DNA of 64,000 nt from Ignavibacteriota bacterium (GTDB lineage Bacteria; Bacteroidota; Ignavibacteria; Ignavibacteriales; Melioribacteraceae). Position 1 is the stretch's first letter; each line of letters begins with the position of its first letter. The notes beneath the pieces were generated by a model that was not told where the DNA came from, did no database searches, and saw only the letters and a list, made by a program, of their open reading frames with translations. Made by a program: the position numbers and the translations under genes. The DNA lies in assembly GCA_013112585.1 (NCBI GenBank), contig JABFGH010000007.1, forward strand, positions 62,001-126,000, read 5' to 3'. Positions 54,841 through 62,099 of the stretch are shown here, one piece after another.

Positions 54841-55995
54841 TTGGATAAAAAAATTGTAATTATTGGTCCGGCATATCCCTACCGGGGTGGCAACTCCCTT
54901 TTTGTATCGCATGTTTTTGATTCTCTTTCAAAAGTATTTGATGTAAAGATTTATAATTATAAACTTCTCTATCCCTCTTTCCTTTTTCCCGGCTCAACTC
55001 AGTACGATAAAAGCAGCACGACAATGCTTAAGGCGCCCAATGTACGTGAAGTAAATTCTATTAACCCGTTTAATTGGATAAGGGTTGCTTCAAAGTTAAA
55101 AGCGGAAGATGCCGACTTAATTGTTTTCGATTGGTGGCATCCTTTTTTCGGTCCCTGCCATTTCTCAATTTCACAAATGATAAAATCGAAATACAAAAAC
55201 AAAATTTTATTTATAACGGAAAATGTTATTTCGCATGAAGGTAATTTTGTTGATAAAATATTAACAAAAATTGGTTTGAGGAATTCCGACAGATTTTTAT
55301 GCTTATCCGAACAAGTGGAAAAAGAACTTAAAGAATTAGCCCGCGGTAAAAAAGTTTATAGAACCGAGCTTCCGGTTTATGATTGTTATCAATCCGGCGA
55401 GACGGATACCGCTTCAACAAAACAGATGTTCGGGTTTAATGAGGATGATAAGGTTTTGCTCTTTTTCGGTTACGTGCGCACTTATAAAGGTTTAGATATT
55501 TTGATTGATGCAATACCTGCGTTGTTGGAAAATGATAAAAAATTTAAGCTGTTAATTGTGGGTGAATTTTATGATAGTCCGGAAAAATATATAAGCCAAA
55601 TTAAAGCACTTAATATTGAAGAACATGTAAAAATAATAAACGAATTTGTTGCCAACGAAGATGTTTATAAATATTATCTTTCCTCGGATTTGGTAGTGCT
55701 GCCTTACCGCAGTGCAACACAAAGCGGAATATTAAATGTTGCATACGGTTTCAGCAAACCCGTTCTAGTTACCGATGTTGGCGGCTTAGCCGAGTTTGTT
55801 GATGATGAGCAAACAGGGGTTATAGTAAGTGAAGCAAGCCCGGAAAAAATTAAGGATGGAATTTTGAAATATTATAGTCTTGCAGAATCAGTAAAATTTT
55901 CTGAAAATATAATTAAAAGAACAAGCAGCAATGCTTTTAATAATTTGCCGGAACTGTTCAAACAAATTTTAAAGGATATGGAAAATGATACTTAA
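54841..55995 (+). CDS. Family 4 glycosyltransferase
   Basis: 384 residues with a TTG start (GGAG lies 8-9 bp upstream). GT-B fold: the N-terminal domain begins IVIIGPAYPYRGGNSLFV, and the C-terminal domain carries LLFFGYVRTYKGLDILIDA near 206-224, LLIVGEFYDSP, NEFVANEDVYKYYLSSDLVVLP split as NEFVANEDV and SSDLVVLPY, and the sugar-nucleotide loop YRSATQSGILNVAYGFSKP. The end overlaps the next glycosyltransferase gene by 11 bp. Acceptor and donor are unknown; a lipopolysaccharide or capsule role is likely from context. Confidence 0.87.
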   Translation: MDKKIVIIGPAYPYRGGNSLFVSHVFDSLSKVFDVKIYNYKLLYPSFLFPGSTQYDKSSTTMLKAPNVREVNSINPFNWIRVASKLKAEDADLIVFDWWHPFFGPCHFSISQMIKSKYKNKILFITENVISHEGNFVDKILTKIGLRNSDRFLCLSEQVEKELKELARGKKVYRTELPVYDCYQSGETDTASTKQMFGFNEDDKVLLFFGYVRTYKGLDILIDAIPALLENDKKFKLLIVGEFYDSPEKYISQIKALNIEEHVKIINEFVANEDVYKYYLSSDLVVLPYRSATQSGILNVAYGFSKPVLVTDVGGLAEFVDDEQTGVIVSEASPEKIKDGILKYYSLAESVKFSENIIKRTSSNAFNNLPELFKQILKDMENDT

Positions 55996-57109
55996 ACCTG
56001 ATTGCAAATATTTTCCCGGTGATAGACCATGCGACTTTAATAAATTTGAGGGAATAATGTGCGATAACTGCAATCATTATAATCCAATAAATTTTAAAAT
56101 TCTTATAATTAAATTAGACGCAATCGGTGATGTACTGAGGACTACTTGCATACTGCCTGCATTAAGAAAAAAGTATCCCGATGCACATATAACATGGCTT
56201 ACAAAAAGTAATTCCGTTGATTTATTTAAACATAATCCATTTGTAGATAGAGTTTTAGAATTTGAAGATTCGAAAATAATTCCCCTGCTAAAGGTTGAAT
56301 ATTTCGATTTAATAATTCATCCCGATGCATCACCCCAAAGTGCCGCACCTGCAAGTTATTCAAATTCGGAAAACAAAAAGGGATTTATCCTCAATAAAAA
56401 AGGGAAGGTAATACCCGCAAATAAGGATGCTGAAGAATGGTTTGAGATGGGTGCTTTCGATCAATACAAAAAGAAAAATAAAAAGTCGTACCAGCAAATA
56501 TTATTTGAAATTTGCGGACTGGAATTTAAGGGCGAAGAAATTCAATTGTTTTTATCTCAGGAAGAAATTGAATTAAAAGAAAATATTATTAGAAAACTCA
56601 GTCTGTCAGATTCCGATTTAATAATCGGGTTGAACACAGGTGCAAGCCGCCGCTGGCAGTATAAACAATGGCGGCTTGATGGTTACATCGATTTAGTGCG
56701 TGAGATTAGGAAAAATTTTAAAGTTGAAATTTTACTTTTTGGCGGACCCGAAGAAATTGAAAGAAATGAAATACTGCTTCAGCATTTTCCCGATTTAATT
56801 AATACAGGCACAAACAATACCTTGCGGCAATTTTTTGCAAAGCTGGACCTCGCCGATATAATTGTTACCGGAGATACCATGGCTCTTCATGCAGCGGCGG
56901 CATTAAAAAAGGATGTCGTTTGTTTGTTCGGTCCAACTTCCTACAATGAAATTTATGACTATGGAAGAATTGCAAAAGTATATCCTGATATGGATTGTTT
57001 GGTTTGTTATAAGCCCGAGTGCGATTTTGATCCGACATGTATGGATAATATTACTGTTGACATGGTTTACACTGAAATTGAAAAAATTATTAAACGAAAA
57101 TTAAAATAG
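55985..57109 (+). CDS. Family 9 glycosyltransferase (heptosyltransferase-like) with N-terminal Cys cluster
   Basis: 374 residues. The first ~33 residues contain four Cys (positions 7, 16, 26, 29: CKYFPGDRPC, CDNCNHY), a probable zinc-binding knuckle not found in standard WaaC/WaaF. The GT9 domain begins ILIIKLDAIGDVLRTTCILPAL, with IGLNTGASRRWQYKQW, ILLFGGPEE and VTGDTMALHAAAALKKDVV, all standard. Such enzymes add heptose to the lipopolysaccharide core. It overlaps the GT4 gene by 11 bp, so the pair is co-translated. Confidence 0.87.
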   Translation: MILKPDCKYFPGDRPCDFNKFEGIMCDNCNHYNPINFKILIIKLDAIGDVLRTTCILPALRKKYPDAHITWLTKSNSVDLFKHNPFVDRVLEFEDSKIIPLLKVEYFDLIIHPDASPQSAAPASYSNSENKKGFILNKKGKVIPANKDAEEWFEMGAFDQYKKKNKKSYQQILFEICGLEFKGEEIQLFLSQEEIELKENIIRKLSLSDSDLIIGLNTGASRRWQYKQWRLDGYIDLVREIRKNFKVEILLFGGPEEIERNEILLQHFPDLINTGTNNTLRQFFAKLDLADIIVTGDTMALHAAAALKKDVVCLFGPTSYNEIYDYGRIAKVYPDMDCLVCYKPECDFDPTCMDNITVDMVYTEIEKIIKRKLK

Positions 57110-57142
57110 TGTATTTGTTTTATTATGATTAACGGGGGAGTG

Positions 57143-58153
57143 ATGTTAATAAAAATAAAATTAGTTTCTGCAGCGGTGTTGATAGCTTTATTTTTTGTGT
57201 CATGCACAAAATCGCATGTACCAAGATCGGTCCAAAAATTTTCAAATTTTACCGGTGAGTATATCGGACAGACAATCCCTGATACTATTCCTCAATTATT
57301 TGCTCCCGGATTTATCAGTACCGGTTTTAGAGAAAGAGACGCAGCATACTCGAAAGACGGCAGCGAGTTTTATTTTACATTAATGGCAAAGGGCAGCGGA
57401 GTTATTTTATTTGTTAAAATGATTGATGGTAAATGGACTAAACCTGAAATAGTTTCTTTCTCCGGTGAGTATAGTGATATGGAGCCGTTTATCTCTGCCG
57501 ATAATAGTAAAATATATTTTGCCTCAAATAGACCAATTGAAACTGACGGTGAAGTAAAAGATTATGACATTTGGTTTGCTGAAAGAACTGATGACGGCTG
57601 GAGTGAATCGCAAAACATTGGTGCACCAATTTCTTCAGATAAAGATGAGTTCTACCCGACATTTACATCAAGCGGTGCGATATACTTTACTGCCGCTTAT
57701 GACGATGCTGTCGGCGGTGAAGATATTTATATGTCGGAATTTGTTGACGGTAAATATCAAACACCTAAGAATATTTTCGGCGGGGTAAATTCAAAACGCG
57801 GCGAATTCAATTCTTATATTTCTCCTGATGAAAGTTTTTTAATCTATTCCACCTGGGGCAGAGAAGATGGTTTTGGCGGCGGTGATTTATATATCAGTTT
57901 TATGCAGGAAGATGGTAGCTGGGGCGAGCCGAAAAATATGGGTGATAAGATCAATTCAAATTATTTAGAGTACTGCCCGGCATTTTCACCCGACGGTAAA
58001 TATTTTTATTTCACAAGCAGCAGAACCGATAAAAGTTTAGGCGAGCCGAATGAACTTACTTACCAGAAACTGATTACTCTGCTAAGCAAACCGCAAAATG
58101 GCGATACCGATATTTATTGGGTTGAAAGCAGTTTTATAGAAAATTTAAGATAG
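57143..58153 (+). CDS. WD40-like (PD40/TolB-type) beta-propeller lipoprotein
   Basis: About 336 residues. The leader ends in a lipobox (FFVSC, Cys ~21 of this start). The body is PD40 repeats: DAAYSKDGSEFYFTLMA, MEPFISADNSKIYFASNRP, DEFYPTFTSSGAIYFTA, EFNSYISPDESFLIYSTW, CPAFSPDGKYFYFTSSR. The start is uncertain: ATG at 57125 and GTG/ATG at 57140/57143 are possible, with a GGGGGAG run close to the latter. It is probably anchored to the outer membrane. Substrate or partner is unknown; many such proteins act as OmpA-like or sugar-binding accessories. Confidence 0.78.
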   Translation: MLIKIKLVSAAVLIALFFVSCTKSHVPRSVQKFSNFTGEYIGQTIPDTIPQLFAPGFISTGFRERDAAYSKDGSEFYFTLMAKGSGVILFVKMIDGKWTKPEIVSFSGEYSDMEPFISADNSKIYFASNRPIETDGEVKDYDIWFAERTDDGWSESQNIGAPISSDKDEFYPTFTSSGAIYFTAAYDDAVGGEDIYMSEFVDGKYQTPKNIFGGVNSKRGEFNSYISPDESFLIYSTWGREDGFGGGDLYISFMQEDGSWGEPKNMGDKINSNYLEYCPAFSPDGKYFYFTSSRTDKSLGEPNELTYQKLITLLSKPQNGDTDIYWVESSFIENLR

Positions 58154-58197
58154 AAATATCTTGATGGCTTAATTGTTAAATGGTCAAATTGTTAAAG

Positions 58198-58230
58198 ATT
58201 GCTTCATCCGTAAGCCGGCGGATTCGCAAT
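58198..58230. repeat. REP-like palindromic hairpin
   Basis: Nested inverted repeats: ATTGC pairs with GCAAT at the ends and ATCCG with CGGAT inside, with a GCCGGC core at 58214-58219. The outer words (GATTGCTTC, TCGCAATGAC) resemble an interspersed repeat widespread in bacterial genomes. The inner 18 bases differ at three positions from the in-frame palindrome at 23621-23638. Confidence 0.65.
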
Positions 58231-58259
58231 GACCATCCATGGCTATACTAAGGTTTCTT

Positions 58260-58901
58260 TTAATGAATTGTATATAAGTAATTCGGAATTTTTACTTTAA
58301 TTCCTGTGAACTCTCCTACCAGGTCGCTTTTCTGATCACCTACAGACATTATTATTTCGAAACCTGCTTCGGTTAATTCTTTTCTATGATAAGCTTTATA
58401 TTCTTCTGCTTTTAATTTATACTCATCTTTACTTCGGCAAATTAAAGTATCAATTTTTGTGTATCCCGCTTCAATTAAATTATTATAAGCTGATTCACAT
58501 GTGACATCTCTTTTGCCGGTTAAAAAAACTATGTAAACATTTTTATCAACAAGATAATCGTATAACCGTTTAACATCTTGTATTGCCGGTGCGTCTGCTT
58601 TAAGCTGCCATTCAGTCCATGAGTCCAGGTCATATCCAAAATCTATTTGAAGCGCATAGTCATAACCGGAAAGGGCAGTTTCATCTATATCAAAAACAAC
58701 TGTGCTGTTTTCATTAAACTTTACATTTTTAAGTTTTTCAATTGCTTCATCAACAACTAATTTTATTTCTTCATCAAACTTGCCCGAATCATAATATTCT
58801 TTCACTTCTTTTTTTGCAATGGAGAGATTGATAGGTTTGTCATTATTACAGCTAAGTACTAAAATCAAAAATATGGCTGAGAGTAGAGTGTGTTTAATCA
58901 T
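58260..58901 (-). CDS. Class B/HAD acid phosphatase-like lipoprotein
   Basis: 213 residues. The lipobox LVLSC lies at ~13-17. HAD motif I is VFDIDETALSGYD near 67-79 (nucleophile Asp), motif II/III FLTGKRDVTCE near 122-132, and motif IV is the late SVGDQKSDL near 193-201. This matches the acid phosphatase family of lipoprotein e(P4) and plant vegetative storage proteins. Probably a surface-attached nucleotide or sugar phosphatase. Monocistronic, on the opposite strand to its neighbours. Confidence 0.85.
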   Translation of the reverse strand: MIKHTLLSAIFLILVLSCNNDKPINLSIAKKEVKEYYDSGKFDEEIKLVVDEAIEKLKNVKFNENSTVVFDIDETALSGYDYALQIDFGYDLDSWTEWQLKADAPAIQDVKRLYDYLVDKNVYIVFLTGKRDVTCESAYNNLIEAGYTKIDTLICRSKDEYKLKAEEYKAYHRKELTEAGFEIIMSVGDQKSDLVGEFTGIKVKIPNYLYTIH

Positions 58902-59084
58902 TATTACCAGTTATCATTTGTTATAAAATTGGGTTCGTAATTTAAAAATAATATATTAAGTTTCAGAGCAATAAAAGTATTTTTAATGACTTCAATATTT
59001 TATAATAATTGTATTGTTTTTTCAGTAGGAACTATTATTGTAAAATGCTTGAGTTTAAAAACTTAATTACAAAAAGAATTATAA

Positions 59085-60476
59085 ATGCCTGAAACATTAG
59101 AAAAGAATAAATCAAAAATAAAAATAGAGAAAAACGGTAACGATTCATTAAATCGTTTAGTCAATGTTTTATCGTCGGACTTAGATTTTCATAATTTAAA
59201 AAGCAATCATGGATCTCATAATTTCCATTCCTTCCCGGCTAAATTTCCACCGCAATTGCCATCTAAATTTATTTTAGAATTAACAGAGCAAAATGATTTA
59301 GTGTTAGACCCAATGGCTGGCTCTGGAACAACAATTGTGGAAAGTTTGATAAACAAAAGGAATGCAATAGGTTTTGATATTGACCCATTAGCACTTATGA
59401 TTACAGAGGTAAAAACTTCTTTCTTCAATAAAAAAATCTTAATTGATACATTTAGTAAAATCATTTCACACTCAATAGAATCTATTCAAAATAGACAATA
59501 TTTGCTTGACTCTTTCTTTGAGCAGGTGGATGAGAATACAAAAAAGTTTGTACACTACTGGTTTAGTGATGATACAATAGCTGAATTAGTTTCTTTATTA
59601 AACCCAATTTCAAAAATTAAGGATAAAAATATTAGGACTTTTTTTGAAGTTATTTTTTCATCTATAATTATTACTAAGTCCGGTGGCGTATCATTAGCAA
59701 TGGACTTAGCACATACACGACCTCATCGCGTAAAAAAAGCAGTTAATTTTAATTCAGAATTGCTATTTGATTTAACTGATACAAAAGTGAACTCACGGCA
59801 TCATATTTTATCTAAAAAATTAAAATCACCAATTTTAGAATTCAAAAAGAAATTCTATCAAAATATAAAGGCTTTATTGGAAGAAAAATTTCATAACCAA
59901 TTAAGATTAGAATTTGCAGATTCGCAGTATTTACCCTTACCTGATAACTCTGTTGATCTGATTGTTACCTCACCCCCCTACGCTTCAAATGCTATTGATT
60001 ATATGAGAGCACATAAATTCTCATTATTGTGGTTTGGTTATTCGATTGATGACCTGAAAGATAAAAGAACAAAATATATTGGAGGCGACGCTACCTCTAA
60101 CTTTAAATTTGAAGAAATGCCGCAGCTGACTGAGAAAGTATTAAAAAAACTTGCTGAACAAAATTCTAAAAAGTCACTTGTTCTTCATCGCTACTATTCG
60201 GAAATGACTCACTCCCTTAGAGAAATGTTCAGGGTGTTGAAATCAAATAAGAGTGCAATAGTTGTTGTTGGCAACTCTGTTTTAAGCGGTGTTCCTTCCG
60301 AAACTCATCTTTGTTTAAAAGAAATTGGAGAACAAATTGGTTTTACTGTACCGCATATTGGAGTAAGAAAATTGGACAGAAACAGGCGTATGCTTCCGGC
60401 AAGTAATAATTCTTCAAATTCTCAAATATTACAGCGAATGACTGAAGAATATATAATCGGTTTTTACAAAAAATAA
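59085..60476 (+). CDS. DNA methyltransferase (N4-cytosine/N6-adenine type), cognate to the next gene
   Basis: 463 residues. Motif X region FHSFPAKFPPQLP near 48-60 is followed by motif I DPMAGSGTT at 75-83, and motif IV TSPPYASNAIDYM lies near 295-307, about 210 residues later with the target-recognition part in between (alpha-like order). TSPPY usually marks N4-cytosine or N6-adenine methylases, not C5. It lies 8 bp before the NgoMIV-like endonuclease gene, so it should protect the same site. Methylation of a cytosine in GCCGGC is inferred. Confidence 0.85.
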   Translation: MPETLEKNKSKIKIEKNGNDSLNRLVNVLSSDLDFHNLKSNHGSHNFHSFPAKFPPQLPSKFILELTEQNDLVLDPMAGSGTTIVESLINKRNAIGFDIDPLALMITEVKTSFFNKKILIDTFSKIISHSIESIQNRQYLLDSFFEQVDENTKKFVHYWFSDDTIAELVSLLNPISKIKDKNIRTFFEVIFSSIIITKSGGVSLAMDLAHTRPHRVKKAVNFNSELLFDLTDTKVNSRHHILSKKLKSPILEFKKKFYQNIKALLEEKFHNQLRLEFADSQYLPLPDNSVDLIVTSPPYASNAIDYMRAHKFSLLWFGYSIDDLKDKRTKYIGGDATSNFKFEEMPQLTEKVLKKLAEQNSKKSLVLHRYYSEMTHSLREMFRVLKSNKSAIVVVGNSVLSGVPSETHLCLKEIGEQIGFTVPHIGVRKLDRNRRMLPASNNSSNSQILQRMTEEYIIGFYKK

Positions 60477-60484
60477 ATTTTGTT

Positions 60485-61345
60485 ATGTCAATAGATAATT
60501 TTAGAAAAAAATATCATCAAACCATTTGTAAGCAATTATTAAGAATTAGAATAAATTCTATCAAAGGTGATTACCCAAATAATGCTGATGGAGATAGTAA
60601 AATAAGTGTTAAGATTGCCTGGGCAATTGTAAACAGTTTAACAACAAATCCGGTTCCTGGTAATATTTCAGGACAACAAGCTGGTAGTATTTTTGAACAG
60701 TTAACGAGGGACTATTTAGAAAATTCTTTCAGTTTATTGCAGCATATAAGACCGGGTAAATGGCAATATTCTACAAATACAAGTATTTCCGGGTTTGACC
60801 AGTATAGCGATTTAGCAAGTATTGATTCCATAATTAAGGAACATAAAGCACTTTCTTCAACATTGGGTCAAGATTATCTTGTTAGTCCTGATATTGTTAT
60901 TGCTCGTGAGCCAGTATTAGACAGTGAAATTAATCGAAAGAAAAAAATTATTGTAAAAAATAATTCATCAGCTAAACTCACTCCCCTTAGAAAAAGTAAT
61001 TCGGAGAAACCATTTCCAATATTGCACGCCAGTATCTCATGTAAATGGACACTCAGAAGTGATAGAGGTCAGAACACGAGAACTGAAGCTTTAAATCTTA
61101 TTAGAAATAGAAAAGGTAATCTTCCTCATATTGTTGCGGTTACAGCGGAACCAACCCCAACAAGAATTGCAAGCCTGGCATTGGGGACAGGTGACATTGA
61201 CTGTGTTTATCATTTTGCTTTAAATGAGTTAATAGAGGCACTAAATCAAATTAAAGATGAAAGTCAATTGGATATGTTATACACCTTAGTTGAAGGTCGA
61301 AGACTTCGAGATATTAGTGATTTGGCTTTTGATCTTGCAATATAG
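60485..61345 (+). CDS. Type II restriction endonuclease, NgoMIV family (predicted GCCGGC)
   Basis: 286 residues, the same length as NgoMIV. All key residues match in place: Gln64, Glu71, Asp136, Lys187, the recognition set Arg191-x-Asp193-Arg194 and Glu201. Long identical stretches are HASISCKWT, TAEPTP and GTGDIDCVYHFAL. NgoMIV is a tetrameric enzyme that cleaves G^CCGGC, so the same site is predicted here. It is preceded by its methylase with an 8-bp gap. Several GCCGGC sites occur in the window, so host protection must be active. Confidence 0.9.
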   Translation: MSIDNFRKKYHQTICKQLLRIRINSIKGDYPNNADGDSKISVKIAWAIVNSLTTNPVPGNISGQQAGSIFEQLTRDYLENSFSLLQHIRPGKWQYSTNTSISGFDQYSDLASIDSIIKEHKALSSTLGQDYLVSPDIVIAREPVLDSEINRKKKIIVKNNSSAKLTPLRKSNSEKPFPILHASISCKWTLRSDRGQNTRTEALNLIRNRKGNLPHIVAVTAEPTPTRIASLALGTGDIDCVYHFALNELIEALNQIKDESQLDMLYTLVEGRRLRDISDLAFDLAI

Positions 61346-61384
61346 TAGCTGACAATAAGCCTATTGAAAGAAAAGATAAAATAA

Positions 61385-62074
61385 TTACTTATTCGCCATT
61401 TCCATTTTAACTTTTTCTATTTTGGAATTTACTCTGTCTGTTTCATCCTCTTGTAATTCCAAATTACTTATCGAGTTTAGCTCACTGAATGCTTCTTCGT
61501 ATAAGTTTAGTTCTGCAAGCAGGTCAGCAAAAAATAATCTTTCTTCAAACAGTTTTTTAGTATCGGGATATTTACGATAAGTTTCCTTTGCAACAATAAC
61601 AGCCGATTCCTTAAATCCATTTTCAGCAAGCTGTTTTGCGCCGTTTAATCTTTTAATACCAAAATCACTTGAATTAATTGAAAGCTGTTCATCGCCTTTT
61701 GTTTCGCTACCGTAAACCACTGTGTTTTTTGTATTCCCCTTACCATCCGTTTTAGGAACGTTTCTTATCTCCTCCATAGCCAGGGCAAGTAGTAAATCAT
61801 TTATTGAAACTTTTTCAATATGATTTAACCCGAGTGCCGAATTGCTTTGAAGTATAAACCTGTTCCCGTCTTTATTCAACTTTACATATGATTTGTTATC
61901 CGTCAGCAAAACATCATTACCGTTTAGTGATAAACCTTTGGTTACCGGTTTCCATTCTTCTTCGGTACCAGATAAATATTTTACATCACCGGAAACTGTT
62001 TCAACTAAAAAGTTTTGTGCAGCTATGCTTATGCACAAAAATAAATTTATCAGAACAATTGTTAAAAGTTTCAT
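61385..62074 (-). CDS. Secreted FecR-like protein
   Basis: About 229 residues. I choose the ATG at 62074, preceded by GGAG at 8 bp and opening a signal peptide (KLLTIVLINLFLCISIAAQ); an upstream ATG at 62110 adds a poor N-terminus. Residues ~20-90 form a FecR-like beta domain (VETVSGDVKYLSGTEEEW, GNDVLLTDNKSYVKL, LQSNSALGL). The rest is helical and TPR-like (KQLAENGFKESAVIVAKETY, LLAELNLYEEAFSELN). It is in the same direction as the partial barrel gene upstream (26 bp). Role unknown, perhaps stress or envelope sensing. Confidence 0.72.
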   Translation of the reverse strand: MKLLTIVLINLFLCISIAAQNFLVETVSGDVKYLSGTEEEWKPVTKGLSLNGNDVLLTDNKSYVKLNKDGNRFILQSNSALGLNHIEKVSINDLLLALAMEEIRNVPKTDGKGNTKNTVVYGSETKGDEQLSINSSDFGIKRLNGAKQLAENGFKESAVIVAKETYRKYPDTKKLFEERLFFADLLAELNLYEEAFSELNSISNLELQEDETDRVNSKIEKVKMEMANK

Positions 62075-62099
62075 TTCAATTTCTCCGTTTCTAAAAATT

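Noticed and set aside
59085-61345. Avoidance of GCCGGC sites as support for the restriction specificity
   Set aside because: I noticed GCCGGC at about 6933, 19420, 24550, 30990, 50116, 54394 and 58214, more than a rough expectation of about two for this base composition, so there is no sign of avoidance.
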